A stretch of DNA of 64,000 nt from an uncultured Agathobacter sp. (lineage in GTDB: Bacteria > Bacillota > Clostridia > Lachnospirales > Lachnospiraceae), in contig CAKRCS010000012.1 of the NCBI GenBank assembly GCA_934307695.1, positions 4,029 to 68,028 on the forward strand, written 5' to 3'. A program made the position numbers and the translations under genes. The stretch's first letter is position 1. Each line of letters starts with the position of its first letter. Of this stretch, positions 17,972 to 29,027 are shown piece after piece. Under the pieces are notes generated by a model. It saw only the letters and a program-made list of their open reading frames with translations, had not been told where the DNA came from and did no database searches.

Positions 17972-20380
17972 ATGACGAAGAAAAAGAAGCAGAAGAAACA
18001 CCGGGTATTTTGGTTTGTTGTAAAATTGCAGATCGTTTTGATGCTTTTGGTGCTGGGAGCACTGGGGTATTACTTTTTCGGGGGATATGCAAGCCAGATT
18101 GCAGATTTCCAGAAGGAGGCAAAACAGCTTGTGGCTTCCTCGGACGAAAAGATGTTTATCCCATCGCAAAAGAGCGTTGTGTATGATGCAAAGGGCAACA
18201 TGATTTCCGAGAGATCCGGGGAGAAGGATGCGGAGTACATCATGTATGAGGATATTCCCGCATCCTTTATTTCTGCGATCATCAGTATTGAGGACAAGAA
18301 GTTTTACAAGCACAATGGCGTTGACTACAAGGCAGTCGTGCGTGCCGCAAAGGCAATGGTGGTAAACGGGGAGATCACGCAGGGCGGAAGTACGATCACC
18401 ATGCAGCTTGCCAAGCTGATCTTCATGGAGACCGGTACAAAGACATGGCAGTATAAGGCGAAGCAGATGTTTATTGCGATGGAGCTGGAGAAACGGTATA
18501 CCAAGTCGCAGATCATGGAGTTCTACCTCAACAATATCTATTTTGCAAACGGATATTACGGGATCGAGTCGGCGAGTCACGGATATTTTGACTGTGAGCC
18601 GAAGGAGCTGGACATATCGCAGGTCGCGTTTTTGCTTGCAATTCCGAACAGTCCTACATATTATGATCCGCTTGTGAACCCGGAGCATACGCTAAAGCGG
18701 CGGGATCTCATCTTAAAAAATATGTGGGAGGACGGAAAGCTCACCGATGACGCATATTATGCGGCAAAGGCGGAGAACATTGTCTTAAAACATGCCAAAC
18801 GAAGCAGCATGGTGTGGAACAATTATGTGGATACTTATGTGTACCGCTGTGCGACAACGGCATTTATGGAACAGCGGGGCTTTGAGTTCCAGAACTATTT
18901 TGATTCGGAAGAGGAGGAGCTGGCATACGATGCGCTGTACGACGAACTGTATGCGGACTGCCAGAAGGAATTGTACACGGGCGGATATTCTATATATACG
19001 TCCATTGATATGAATATACAGCAGGAGCTTCAGGATTCCATCGACACGGCACTTGCCGATTTTGCGGATACGACGGATGAGGGAATCTATGATCTGCAGG
19101 GGGCTGCTGTGTGTATCGACAATAGCACGGGCTATGTTGTGGCGATCGTCGGCGGAAGAAGCCAGGAATACTCTACCTATACGCTCAACCGCGCCTATCA
19201 GAGCTACCGGCAGCCGGGAAGTGCGATCAAGCCGCTGCTCATCTACGCACCGAGCTTCGAGCGGGGATATACACTCGATTCGCTTGTGGTGGACGAGGAG
19301 ATCGAGGACGGACCGCACAACGCCGGCAATGTATATTACGGCGAGGTGACTTTACAGACCGCGATCGCGAAGTCGATCAACACGGTTGCGTGGAAGCTGT
19401 ACGAGGAGCTGACACCGGAGGTCGGACTGCAATATCTGAAAAATATGAATTTTTCGCAGATCATGCCGGAGGATTACGGACTTGCAACGGCACTCGGCGG
19501 ATTTACAAGGGGAGTGTCCCCGCTAGAGATGGCTGCGGGGTATGCAACGCTTGCAAATGATGGAATATACCGCGATCCGACATGCATTAAGACGATTCTG
19601 GATTCTGACCAGAATATCGTGTATGCGTCACAGCAGCTGCCGGCAGTAATCTATTCCGAAACGGCTGCCCGCATGACAACAACGGCACTGGAATCGGTGA
19701 TGGAAGAGGGAACCGGCAAAAAGAATAAGCTGGTAGATATGCCGTGTGCCGGAAAAACCGGTACGACCAATTCCAACAAGGATGGCTGGTTTGTCGGCTA
19801 CACCCGGTATTATACGACCAGCGTGTGGGTTGGCTGTGACCTTCCTAAGACGGTGGACAACCTGAAGGGCTCTACATATCCGGGAAGCATCTGGAATACA
19901 TTTATGACAAATATCCATGAGGGCTTTGCCTCGATGGATTTCCTTCCCTATGCGCAGCTGTCGGACGAATTCCGGGAGGCGCAGGAAGCGCAGCAGAACC
20001 GGCATCAGGCAGACGATGAAAACACGCCGGAGGATGGCGGCGCTGCCGGGACACAGGATGGCGGTAATACGGACGGAGCTGGAGCAGATGATAACGCGGA
20101 TGCAGCAGTCGGAGACGGCGGAGAGCAGGGCGGCGATAATGCGGATGAAGCCGGAACTGGTGATAGTGCGGATGCAGCAGCCGGAGACGGCGGGGAGCAG
20201 GGCGACAATAATGCGGATGAAGCCGGAACTGGTGATAGTGCGGATGCAGCAGCCGGAGACGGCGAGGAGCAGGGCGACAATAATGCAGATGGGGCAGGAG
20301 CGGATGATGATGCCGCTGCTGCGGGCAGAGTTGACCGCGTAGATGCAGGCGGTGACGCAGCGGACGCAAATGGCTATTGA
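17972..20380 (+). CDS. Class A penicillin-binding protein (PBP1A-like)
   Basis: 802 aa bifunctional peptidoglycan synthase. Lysine-rich cytoplasmic start, one membrane helix (about 13-33), glycosyltransferase-51 domain (SIEDKKFYKHNGVD with the catalytic Glu, GGSTITMQLAK, LNNIYFANGYYGIESA), then transpeptidase domain with S417-A-I-K (PGSAIKP), SIN as the SxN motif and K595-T-G-T. After about residue 670 comes a 130-aa acidic tail rich in Asp, Gly, Ala and Asn, built from 24-residue repeats encoded by a 72-bp tandem repeat. Ribosome site is weak. The tail is probably disordered and lies outside the membrane. Confidence 0.92.
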   Translation: MTKKKKQKKHRVFWFVVKLQIVLMLLVLGALGYYFFGGYASQIADFQKEAKQLVASSDEKMFIPSQKSVVYDAKGNMISERSGEKDAEYIMYEDIPASFISAIISIEDKKFYKHNGVDYKAVVRAAKAMVVNGEITQGGSTITMQLAKLIFMETGTKTWQYKAKQMFIAMELEKRYTKSQIMEFYLNNIYFANGYYGIESASHGYFDCEPKELDISQVAFLLAIPNSPTYYDPLVNPEHTLKRRDLILKNMWEDGKLTDDAYYAAKAENIVLKHAKRSSMVWNNYVDTYVYRCATTAFMEQRGFEFQNYFDSEEEELAYDALYDELYADCQKELYTGGYSIYTSIDMNIQQELQDSIDTALADFADTTDEGIYDLQGAAVCIDNSTGYVVAIVGGRSQEYSTYTLNRAYQSYRQPGSAIKPLLIYAPSFERGYTLDSLVVDEEIEDGPHNAGNVYYGEVTLQTAIAKSINTVAWKLYEELTPEVGLQYLKNMNFSQIMPEDYGLATALGGFTRGVSPLEMAAGYATLANDGIYRDPTCIKTILDSDQNIVYASQQLPAVIYSETAARMTTTALESVMEEGTGKKNKLVDMPCAGKTGTTNSNKDGWFVGYTRYYTTSVWVGCDLPKTVDNLKGSTYPGSIWNTFMTNIHEGFASMDFLPYAQLSDEFREAQEAQQNRHQADDENTPEDGGAAGTQDGGNTDGAGADDNADAAVGDGGEQGGDNADEAGTGDSADAAAGDGGEQGDNNADEAGTGDSADAAAGDGEEQGDNNADGAGADDDAAAAGRVDRVDAGGDAADANGY
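20102..20311 (+). repeat. 72-bp in-frame tandem repeat in the PBP tail
   Basis: Two full units start at 20102 and 20174 and a third, partial one at 20246. Each full unit encodes 24 residues (AxxGDGGEQGxxNADEAGTG then DSAD). Units 1 and 2 differ at only a few bases. Copy number is likely to vary between strains. Confidence 0.85.
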
Positions 20381-20406
20381 TATAACCGGAAATTGCATGG
20401 TATAAT
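20377..20406 (+). promoter_or_regulatory. Sigma-A promoter for glucokinase
   Basis: TTGATA (20377-20382) at the very end of the PBP gene, 18-nt spacer, perfect TATAAT (20401-20406). Confidence 0.7.
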
Positions 20407-20443
20407 TAAGACAATTCAAACAGAAAAGGCAGGAGGGTCTGGC

Positions 20444-21382
20444 ATGAAAAAATATGGTTTTGGAGTTGACGTAGGCGGAACTACGATCAAGATGGGCTTT
20501 TTCGAGACGAGCGGAGCACTGCTCGATAAGTGGGAGATTAAGACCAACAAGGAGAACAATGGCGAGTCCATTCTCTCAGATATTGCAAAGGCAGTTGATA
20601 ATAAGCTGGCGCAGGAAGGCATTTCCAAGAGCGAGGTACAGGGAATCGGAATCGGTGTTCCGGGACCGGTACGCAGCGATGGCGTGGTAAATGTCTGCGT
20701 CAACTTGGGCTGGGGAGTCATTGATGTGGCAACCGAGCTTGGCAACCTGACCGGGCTTCCGATCAAGGTAGGAAATGATGCCAACGTTGCAGCTCTCGGT
20801 GAGATGTGGCAGGGCGGTGCCAAGGGCTGTAAGGATGTCATTGTGGTAACACTTGGAACCGGTGTCGGCGGTGGAATCATCGTAGATGGAAAGATTGTTG
20901 CAGGACATGACGGGGCAGGTGGAGAGATCGGTCATATCACAGTCAATAACGATGAGATCGAGCCGTGTAACTGTGGACAGTACGGCTGTCTGGAGCAGTA
21001 CACATCTGCAACAGGTATCGTTCGTATGGCAAAGAGAAAGCTTGCAAAATCATCTGAGGAGACAACTCTTCGCAACTTTAAGGAGCTGACCGCAAAGGAT
21101 ATCTTTGACGAGGCAAAGGCTGGGGATGCGATTGCCGGAGAGCTTGTCGATGAGGTTGGATCAATCCTTGGATCTGCACTTTCCAATATGGCATGTGTTG
21201 TCAATCCGGAGATCATCGTAATCGGTGGAGGCGTGTCAAAGGCAGGAAGTATCCTGATCGACACGATCCAGAAGCATTTTGTGGAGACATCCTTCCATGC
21301 ATGCCGCAATACAAAGTTCGCACTTGCATCCTTGGGTAACGATGCCGGAATCTATGGCTGCATGCGGATGATACTGGACTAG
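20444..21382 (+). CDS. glcK: ROK family glucokinase
   Basis: 312 aa. Phosphorylates glucose in the cytoplasm. ATP-binding DVGGTTIKMGFF at the N-terminus, GTGVGGGIIVDGKI, and the ROK zinc motif CNCGQYGCLEQ preceded by GGEIGH. Start ATG 20444 has GGAGGG upstream; a longer frame from 20393 begins before that site. Its own promoter separates it from the PBP gene. Together with galM it fits general hexose metabolism. Confidence 0.92.
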   Translation: MKKYGFGVDVGGTTIKMGFFETSGALLDKWEIKTNKENNGESILSDIAKAVDNKLAQEGISKSEVQGIGIGVPGPVRSDGVVNVCVNLGWGVIDVATELGNLTGLPIKVGNDANVAALGEMWQGGAKGCKDVIVVTLGTGVGGGIIVDGKIVAGHDGAGGEIGHITVNNDEIEPCNCGQYGCLEQYTSATGIVRMAKRKLAKSSEETTLRNFKELTAKDIFDEAKAGDAIAGELVDEVGSILGSALSNMACVVNPEIIVIGGGVSKAGSILIDTIQKHFVETSFHACRNTKFALASLGNDAGIYGCMRMILD

Positions 21383-21409
21383 AAATGCATTAAGATGTAC
21401 ATAAAAAAT

Positions 21410-21546
21410 GCTCCACAGGGATACGATCCGTGTGGAGTTGAATATGCACTAGCGTGCCCACACGGGCGCGCAAAGAGTCACAAGGTGATTCTTTATTTTA
21501 AGGCTCTATGTCAAGCGTTGGGGTGTGATTCTAAGAATCACACCCC
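21410..21546. terminator. Cluster of hairpins between convergent genes
   Basis: CTCCACA...TGTGGAG at 21411-21436, GCGTGCCC/GGGCGCGC at 21454-21473, and a perfect 13-bp palindrome GGGGTGTGATTCT/AGAATCACACCCC at 21520-21546. No U-tract of normal length follows; likely transcription barriers for glcK and thiT. Confidence 0.5.
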
Positions 21547-21602
21547 ATTGCTGGATTTGGAGCTATTTTTATATTTGCTCTGTTTTGTCAGGGCGTTACA
21601 TA

Positions 21603-22172
21603 TTACTGGTTATTGGAACGGAACAGCTTCGGGGTGGAGTATGCGAGGATGCCGACGATCACAGCAAGGATCAGGGTATCCGGGATCATGTAGGAAGCAT
21701 TGTATACAAAGCTGTAATGTACAGCGCTCATTCCTTCCGGTGCGTAGCTTTCCCACAGGAGCCATCCGGATAAGAAGCTGCATACGAATCTTAAAAATCC
21801 AACGATGACAGAACCAACGATGAAGCCAACCCTCTTGTTCTTTTTGAACAAGCCGGCAAACAGCGGAGCAAGTCCGAGTACGCTGAAGGCAAGCAGATAG
21901 TCAAGCAGGATGCAGCCGATCTGTGCAAGCAAGGTTGCGCATTGCATAACGTTGGAAAAACCGATGATCATCTGCAGAAGTCCGTGTACGAAGCCGGTAA
22001 AGCAGCCCCACTTGGTTCCGTTGCGAAGACCCATGATTACGAGTGGCAGCATTTCCAGTGTGATAGAGCCGCCGAACGGCATTTCATAGAACTTGATGTA
22101 GGACAGGATTGTCGCAAGTGCGATCAGCATTGCACCCTCTACCAGAATTTTGGTGTTTGATGTGTTTTTCAT
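21603..22172 (-). CDS. thiT: Energy-coupled thiamine transporter ThiT (ECF S component)
   Basis: 189 aa with six membrane helices. Binds thiamine and partners the shared ECF module (EcfA, EcfA', EcfT), encoded elsewhere. The LEMLPLVIMGLRNGTKWG segment, the GxxxGLLQ stretch in the next helix, and SYMIPDTLILAVIVG near the C-terminus are typical of ThiT. Identification is supported strongly by the TPP riboswitch just upstream on the same strand. Ribosome site GGAGGA, 8 nt before the ATG, is caught in a hairpin. Confidence 0.92.
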   Translation of the reverse strand: MKNTSNTKILVEGAMLIALATILSYIKFYEMPFGGSITLEMLPLVIMGLRNGTKWGCFTGFVHGLLQMIIGFSNVMQCATLLAQIGCILLDYLLAFSVLGLAPLFAGLFKKNKRVGFIVGSVIVGFLRFVCSFLSGWLLWESYAPEGMSAVHYSFVYNASYMIPDTLILAVIVGILAYSTPKLFRSNNQ

Positions 22173-22177
22173 AAAAA

Positions 22178-22207
22178 AATCCTCCTTTGCACAATGCCAG
22201 GAGGAAT
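22178..22207 (-). promoter_or_regulatory. Ribosome-site hairpin of thiT
   Basis: On the minus strand TTCCTCC and GGAGGA pair around a 14-nt loop. The 3' arm is the thiT Shine-Dalgarno and is followed by T7 and the ATG, so the same hairpin could mask the ribosome site or act as a terminator. Confidence 0.6.
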
Positions 22208-22229
22208 TTCTGATTTCGATTCATCATGA

Positions 22230-22311
22230 AAGCTTCCTTACGCCGGTACTAACCGGTTCAAGTAATGAGGGTCAATCAAAAGATTATCTCAGCCATAGGC
22301 ACCCCTAGCAT
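22230..22311 (-). promoter_or_regulatory. TPP riboswitch (THI element)
   Basis: Minus strand shows CTAGGGGTGCC, GGCTGAGAT, ACCCTCAT, TTGAACCGGTTAGTACCGG and CGTAAGGAAGC in the order of the THI box. Controls thiT in response to thiamine pyrophosphate. Confidence 0.95.
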
Positions 22312-22335
22312 CATCATTTAATATTGTCGCTTGCT

Positions 22336-22364
22336 AGAATAATACTTTTGACGGAAAACGTCAA
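22336..22364 (-). promoter_or_regulatory. Sigma-A promoter for thiT
   Basis: Minus strand TTGACG (22359-22364), 17-nt spacer, TATTCT (22336-22341); start about 20 nt before the TPP aptamer. Confidence 0.65.
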
Positions 22365-22534
22365 GACAAAAAATATCAAGAAATACTGCGATACTTTAAA
22401 AATGTAAACTGATACTTAAATAAATAAAGTGAAACATAAATTCACAAAAAATTCAAAACGAATCCAAAAAACGCAAAAAAACTGTTTTTCTTTGTTTTTT
22501 TGCAAGACAAGTTAAGAAAACTTGCAAATTTCTC

Positions 22535-23956
<1,422 letters not shown>

Positions 23957-24000
23957 GAGCTGGACACCTTTTAAAGGGTATAAAATGTAATTAAGAATGC

Positions 24001-24045
24001 AAATAGGCTGTAAAGTTCTCTATTGAATTTTACAGCCTATTTTTT
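24001..24045 (+). terminator. Intrinsic terminator after gdhA
   Basis: Perfect 14-bp stem AAATAGGCTGTAAA / TTTACAGCCTATTT and continuing T-run. Confidence 0.9.
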
Positions 24046-24052
24046 GTATAAT
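24023..24052 (+). promoter_or_regulatory. Promoter for the lipoprotein gene
   Basis: TTGAAT (24023-24028), 18-nt spacer, TATAAT (24047-24052). It overlaps the gdhA terminator. Confidence 0.5.
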
Positions 24053-24096
24053 GTATATGACAAGGCAAGCATTTCTAGGAGTTGAAGATTAAAGGG

Positions 24097-24561
24097 ATGA
24101 AAAGTTTGAAAAAGATAAATATAGTTTTAATCCTGCTGATAGGCACTTTGTTAATGGGCTGCAGCAACGAATTTGCCAAGGAGCAGTACGATTCGGATGA
24201 GCTGATCGCGCAGAACACCGATCGCTACGCGAAGAGTATGTCGGTGATGAACACCTACGATAATAGTGTTACACTTACTGTCGGAAAATTTGATGGGAGA
24301 CAATGCGTGTGGTCAGCAGATTACGACGAGGATCAGGAGGTCAAGATCAAGCTTTTCTTTACGCTGGCTGCCGGAAAGGCGAAGCTGGTGCATGTGGATG
24401 AGGATGGCAATGTGACCACAATCGTTGAATGTACATCGGATTCAGAGGTAGAAGATCTGACATCCTACACGGTTGATATGAAAGAAGGCTACAACCGATT
24501 GAAGGTTGTCGGGTATGACTGCGAGGAGCTGAAGCTTTCGGTGGAAATAAAATCTTGGTAA
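24097..24561 (+). CDS. Lipoprotein of unknown function
   Basis: 154 aa with a type II signal peptide (KKINIVLILLIGTLLMGC, lipobox LMGC near residue 20). The mature part is a small beta-rich domain (VTLTVGKFDGRQCVW, KIKLFFTLAAGKAKLVHVD) that might be an extracellular sensor or adaptor; no family recognised. Start uncertain: ATG 24097, or TTG 24106 which has better spacing to AAAGGG; TTG 24082 is too near AGGAG. It has its own promoter and terminator, and is the last gene before the CRISPR locus, with no evident link to it. Confidence 0.65.
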   Translation: MKSLKKINIVLILLIGTLLMGCSNEFAKEQYDSDELIAQNTDRYAKSMSVMNTYDNSVTLTVGKFDGRQCVWSADYDEDQEVKIKLFFTLAAGKAKLVHVDEDGNVTTIVECTSDSEVEDLTSYTVDMKEGYNRLKVVGYDCEELKLSVEIKSW

Positions 24562-24598
24562 GTGGAATGAGGGCAGAAAAAAGATAATATGAAAAATA

Positions 24599-24657
24599 AA
24601 AGCCTGACTGATTATAAGCAATTTGCGTATGCAGTATAATCAGTCGGGCTTATTTTT
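24599..24657 (+). terminator. Intrinsic terminator before the CRISPR locus
   Basis: Stem AAGCCTGACTGATTATA / TATAATCAGTCGGGCTT with an 18-nt loop, then ATTTTT. Confidence 0.85.
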
Positions 24658-24745
24658 ATAGAAAATTTGTTTCCCTGGTAAAGTAATACTTTGTTTAATT
24701 ACGATGTCGACAAAGATAGAATGATATGGTATTCTGTCAATAGAA

Positions 24746-24843
24746 AATAAAAAAGACCTGTAAAACAGATCTTTTAAATCCGCACAATGCGGGCTATAAA
24801 GCGATATCGGATAAATCCTTATTTGCACTCGCTTTGTTAATTC
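24746..24843 (-). ncRNA. tracrRNA of the type II-A CRISPR system
   Basis: About 98 nt, transcribed away from cas9. It begins GAATTAACAAAGC, perfectly complementary to 13 nt of the repeat (GCTTTGTTAATTC), then a GAGTG bulge and CAAAT that pairs with the repeat start GTTTG. The nexus AAGGATTTATCC follows, equivalent to AAGGCTAGTCC of S. pyogenes, then hairpin CCGCATTGTGCGG and a terminator stem AAGATCTG/CAGGTCTT with T6. All elements of a Cas9 tracrRNA are present in order. Confidence 0.93.
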
Positions 24844-24848
24844 ACTTA

Positions 24849-24877
24849 TATAATAACATATCAAATCAAAATGTCAA
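24849..24877 (-). promoter_or_regulatory. tracrRNA promoter
   Basis: Minus strand TTGACA (24872-24877), 16-nt spacer, TATTAT (24850-24855); start near 24843, exactly at the anti-repeat. It lies only 36 bp from the cas9 start, so the two divergent units share this gap. Confidence 0.85.
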
Positions 24878-24912
24878 TAAAAATGTAGTCATTTTAGGGA
24901 GGTAAAAGAAAA

Positions 24913-27900
24913 ATGGAGAAGCAAAAATACTATTTGGGGTTGGATATGGGAACAAGTTCTGTCGGCTGGGCTGTTACAAATTGTAATTATGAACTCATGC
25001 GCAGAAAGGGAAAGGACATGTGGGGAATACGTGAGTTCGATCCTGCCGATTCAGCAGCAGAGCGAAGGACGCATCGTATTGACAGGAGGAGACGGCAGCG
25101 TCAGACGGTGCGGCTGGGACTGCTTAAAAGCTACTTTGAGCAGGAAATTGAGAAGATTGATGGGAACTTTTTCATCCGTCTGGAGAACAGTAAATATTTT
25201 GCGGAGGACAAAGATCAAAGATTACATTCTAAAAATGGAATCTTTGATGATGAAAATTATAAAGATGCGGATTACTATGCGCAGTACCCAACCATTTTTC
25301 ATTTAAGAAAGGATTTGCTGGATCTTGAGGGTACAGGCAAGGAATATGACGTTCGTCTGGTTTACTTGGCGCTGGTAAATATGTTTAAGCATAGAGGACA
25401 TTTTCTCTTAAGTATGGATGGAGACGAATTAAGTGCGGCACAGGTGGATATTGTCTATCAGGAGCTTTTGGAGAAAATGGATAGCAATTATGGCGTGACC
25501 ATAGAACATAAACCGATTCAGAATGTAATTGAGATCATTGGGGATCGGGAGACTGGCAGAAAGCGTAAGCACGAGATGATGCTGGAGTTGTATGGAATCG
25601 CAAAAGGGGATAAGCGTGCAAATGAGCTCTTAAAGTGTTTATGCGGATTAAGCGTAAATGCAAAGCTTATTTTTAATACCGAAACGGACGAGAAAGTTTC
25701 TCTATGTTTTCACGATTTTTCTTACACGGATAAGATCCCGGAGCTGATGGAGCAGCTTACGGATGATGAGTATGCCGTAATTGAGCAGATGAAAAGCATA
25801 TATGATTATGCTGTGTTGGCAGGAAATTTAAAGGGATATGAGTATCTTTCCTGTGCGCGTGTTGATTTGTATGAAAAACATAACAGTGATTTGAAGCTCT
25901 TGAAGGAACTGTTCCGCAAATACAAGACCAAAGAGGACTATGACAAAATGTTCCGGTCGGAGGCGGAAGGAACCTATTCGGCGTATGTTAATTCTCTCAA
26001 TTCAGATGACTCACTTGCGGAAAGCAAAAAATACAGAAGAAATATGAAAGGGAGAAAGGCAGACGACTTATATGCCACAATCAAGAAGGCGTTTAAAGAA
26101 TATACAGAGGATGATAGTGTCCGGTATGTTTTCGAGCAGATTGAGAAGGAACAGTTTCTTCCGAAACAGTTGACAGGGGAAAATGGCATCATCCCGAATC
26201 AGGTTCACCGCAAAGAGATGGCGAAGATTTTGAATAATGCGGAGCAGTATCTGCCATTTTTGAAAGAAAAAGACGAGAGTGGGTTAACGGTGGCCGAGCG
26301 CATTTTGCAGCTATTTACATTCCAAATACCGTACTATGTGGGACCGCTTGGAAAAGATAGCAAGACGGGATGGGCAGTTCGCAAGGAAGATGGCGCGGTG
26401 CTGCCGTGGAATATCAACGAGAAAATCGATATGAATGCAACCTCGGAGGCATTCATTGGCAATCTTATACGATCCTGTACATATTTGACCGGTGAGAAAG
26501 TCATGCCAAAAGCGTCGTTAGCGTATGAGCGGTATTGCGTCTTAAATGAAATAAACAATATTTGCGTTGATGGGGAACGGCTGGATACAGAATTAAAGCA
26601 ACGCATTTACAATGAGTGTTTTACGAAGGGCAAAAGGGTAACACGGAAGCAGCTCTGCACATATCTGGTAGCCCAAGGTGCAATAAAATCAGAGGAACAG
26701 GTAACCGGAATTGATATTGCGATCAATAATTCCTTATCTTCGTATGGAAAAATGTATGCAATTTTCGGAGAAAGAATAAAGGAAGATAAGATTCGTGACA
26801 TTGCAGAGGATATTATATATTGGGCAACTATTTTTGCAGATTCGAAGGAGATGCTCCGGCAGCATCTCACCAAATATGTAGAGCAGGGAATTCTGACAGA
26901 ACAGGACGTAAAAAGGATCCTTGGATATCGGTTTAAAGACTGGGGAAGATTTTCAAAAGCGCTTCTCGAACTGCAGGGCTGTGATAAGACTACCGGAGAG
27001 GTTATCTCCCTCGAATGTGCGATGTGGGAGTATAGCCTGAACTTTATGGAGCTTATCAACAGCGAGAATTTTACGTTTAAAGAGGCTTTGGCAGAAAAGC
27101 GGACAACTGCGATGAAGTCCTTAAGCGAATTTACATACGACGATTTAAAAGATACCTATTTTTCTACACCGGTTAAGCGCATGATCTGGCAGACATTACT
27201 TGTGGTCAGAGAAATTGAACATGTGATGGGATGTGCGCCGGAACGAGTTTTCGTGGAAATGACAAGAACGGATGAGGAAAAGGGCGACAAAGGAAGAAAG
27301 GCATCACGCGGCAACCAGTTTTTAGAAATCTATAAAAATATAAAGAATACCGAGAGCCATAATTGGAAAAATGAGATTGCGCAGGCGGACAGCAGTGGAA
27401 AATTAAGAAGCAAAAAGCTTTATCTGTATTACACACAGATGGGGCGCGACATGTACACAGGAGAGGAAATCGATCTTGCAAATCTGTTTGACGACAATTT
27501 ATATGATATCGACCATATATATCCGCGGCATTATGTAAAAGACGATAGTATCATCAACAATCTTGTATTGGTAAATAAGCGGGCAAATGAACATTTAAAG
27601 AAGGATTTGTATCCGATCCCGGATCAGATTGCGTCAAATCCTGCGGTTCGGGATCTGTGGAATTCTCTTCACCGGCTGGGATTGATTTCGGATGAAAAAT
27701 ACAGCCGGCTAGTGTCACGCAGCCCATTTACGGAAAAGCAGTTAGGCGATTTTATTGCAAGGCAGTTGGTAGAAACCGGGCAGGGAACGAAAGGTGTGTC
27801 AGAGCTTTTACAGCAGCTGCTTCCGGGAACAGAAATTGTGTATGCAAAGGCGACAAATGTATCCGATTTTAGGCGTGACAATGGATTCCCAAAGAGCCGC

Positions 27901-28989
27901 CTTATAAATGATTTCCATCATGCACAGGATGCTTATTTGAATATTGTGGTTGGAAATGTGTACTACACGAAATTTACGAAGAATCCATGGAACTTTATCC
28001 GCAAGGACTACGAGCAGGATAAGAAAGCAAACCATTACAACCTGGCAAGAATGTTTGAGTGGGATGTTATCCGAGGGGATGAGGTTGCCTGGGCTGCCAA
28101 GAGAGGCGATAAGGAGGGAACCATCTCAACAGTAAGAAAAATGATGGGAAAGAATACTCCGCTTATGACGCGGCTGAGTTTTGAACAGCATGGCGGAATA
28201 GCAAATGCAACGTTGTATTCGGCAAAGAAAGCAAAACCGGAGAACTACCTTCCACTTAAAACTTCCGATGACAGAATGGCTGATGTGACAAAGTATGGTG
28301 GATTTACCTCTGCAACCATTGCTTATTATTTTATTGTGCAGCACAAGGAGGGAAAAAAGGAAGCGGTAAGCATAGAAGGCTTGCCATTGTACTGCAAGGC
28401 TAAGGTTGAAGGTGCTGCGGATGGCTTAGAAAAATACTGCAAGGAGGTACTAGGCTACGGGGAAGTTAAGATATTAAGGCGCAGACTTAAGATACAGTCA
28501 CTCCTCGAAGTGAATGGATACCGGATGCATTTGTCAGGAAAAACAGGCAAGCAGTTGCTTCTACGAAATGCCATGAGCCTTTGCCTGCAGGAACGGTGGA
28601 ACGGCTATATTAAAAAACTTGAAAAGGTCGTCAATGGGGAACCGGCGGATAAGATGATATGTGCAGAATCTAATATAGAACTGTATGATATATTGGCAGA
28701 TAAGCATCTGCATACGGTTTATGCGAAGCGACCAAATCCGTGTGGAGACAAGCTACAAAAAGGTAGACCAAATTTTGTGGGATTGGAAATGAAGGAGCAG
28801 TGTGAGGCATTGCTGCAAATCTTACAGCTAACGAAGATTGGGATTACGGAGACAAATCTTGTGCTGATCGGAGAGTCTGCGCATTCTGGGAAAATGCTAC
28901 TCAGTAAGAATGTTAAAGCAGCAGACAGACCTGCAATCGTTTGTCAATCCGTTACCGGTTTGTATGAAAGAAAAGAACCGATTTTTTAG
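24913..28989 (+). CDS. cas9: CRISPR-associated endonuclease Cas9 (type II-A)
   Basis: 1358 aa, close to the S. pyogenes size. RNA-guided double-strand DNA nuclease. Catalytic residues appear intact: RuvC-I D11 (LGLDMGTSSVGWAV), RuvC-II E782 (RVFVEMTR), HNH D867/H868 (YDIDHIYPRHY), RuvC-III H1002, H1003 and D1006 (HHAQDAYLNIVVGN). Arg-rich bridge helix ERRTHRIDRRRRQRQ near residue 50-65 and a recognition lobe with QIPYYVGPL as in II-A enzymes. The last ~250 residues should contact the PAM; its preference cannot be read. Ribosome site AGGGAGG; 38 bp before cas1. Confidence 0.97.
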   Translation: MEKQKYYLGLDMGTSSVGWAVTNCNYELMRRKGKDMWGIREFDPADSAAERRTHRIDRRRRQRQTVRLGLLKSYFEQEIEKIDGNFFIRLENSKYFAEDKDQRLHSKNGIFDDENYKDADYYAQYPTIFHLRKDLLDLEGTGKEYDVRLVYLALVNMFKHRGHFLLSMDGDELSAAQVDIVYQELLEKMDSNYGVTIEHKPIQNVIEIIGDRETGRKRKHEMMLELYGIAKGDKRANELLKCLCGLSVNAKLIFNTETDEKVSLCFHDFSYTDKIPELMEQLTDDEYAVIEQMKSIYDYAVLAGNLKGYEYLSCARVDLYEKHNSDLKLLKELFRKYKTKEDYDKMFRSEAEGTYSAYVNSLNSDDSLAESKKYRRNMKGRKADDLYATIKKAFKEYTEDDSVRYVFEQIEKEQFLPKQLTGENGIIPNQVHRKEMAKILNNAEQYLPFLKEKDESGLTVAERILQLFTFQIPYYVGPLGKDSKTGWAVRKEDGAVLPWNINEKIDMNATSEAFIGNLIRSCTYLTGEKVMPKASLAYERYCVLNEINNICVDGERLDTELKQRIYNECFTKGKRVTRKQLCTYLVAQGAIKSEEQVTGIDIAINNSLSSYGKMYAIFGERIKEDKIRDIAEDIIYWATIFADSKEMLRQHLTKYVEQGILTEQDVKRILGYRFKDWGRFSKALLELQGCDKTTGEVISLECAMWEYSLNFMELINSENFTFKEALAEKRTTAMKSLSEFTYDDLKDTYFSTPVKRMIWQTLLVVREIEHVMGCAPERVFVEMTRTDEEKGDKGRKASRGNQFLEIYKNIKNTESHNWKNEIAQADSSGKLRSKKLYLYYTQMGRDMYTGEEIDLANLFDDNLYDIDHIYPRHYVKDDSIINNLVLVNKRANEHLKKDLYPIPDQIASNPAVRDLWNSLHRLGLISDEKYSRLVSRSPFTEKQLGDFIARQLVETGQGTKGVSELLQQLLPGTEIVYAKATNVSDFRRDNGFPKSRLINDFHHAQDAYLNIVVGNVYYTKFTKNPWNFIRKDYEQDKKANHYNLARMFEWDVIRGDEVAWAAKRGDKEGTISTVRKMMGKNTPLMTRLSFEQHGGIANATLYSAKKAKPENYLPLKTSDDRMADVTKYGGFTSATIAYYFIVQHKEGKKEAVSIEGLPLYCKAKVEGAADGLEKYCKEVLGYGEVKILRRRLKIQSLLEVNGYRMHLSGKTGKQLLLRNAMSLCLQERWNGYIKKLEKVVNGEPADKMICAESNIELYDILADKHLHTVYAKRPNPCGDKLQKGRPNFVGLEMKEQCEALLQILQLTKIGITETNLVLIGESAHSGKMLLSKNVKAADRPAIVCQSVTGLYERKEPIF

Positions 28990-29027
28990 TAAGAGGTTAA
29001 AGGATTTATTAACTTAAGGGGGGAAGC

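Noticed and set aside
17333-18688. 451-codon minus-strand frame across spoVT and the PBP gene
   Set aside because: Spans two well-supported genes on the other strand; composition is that of an antisense shadow.
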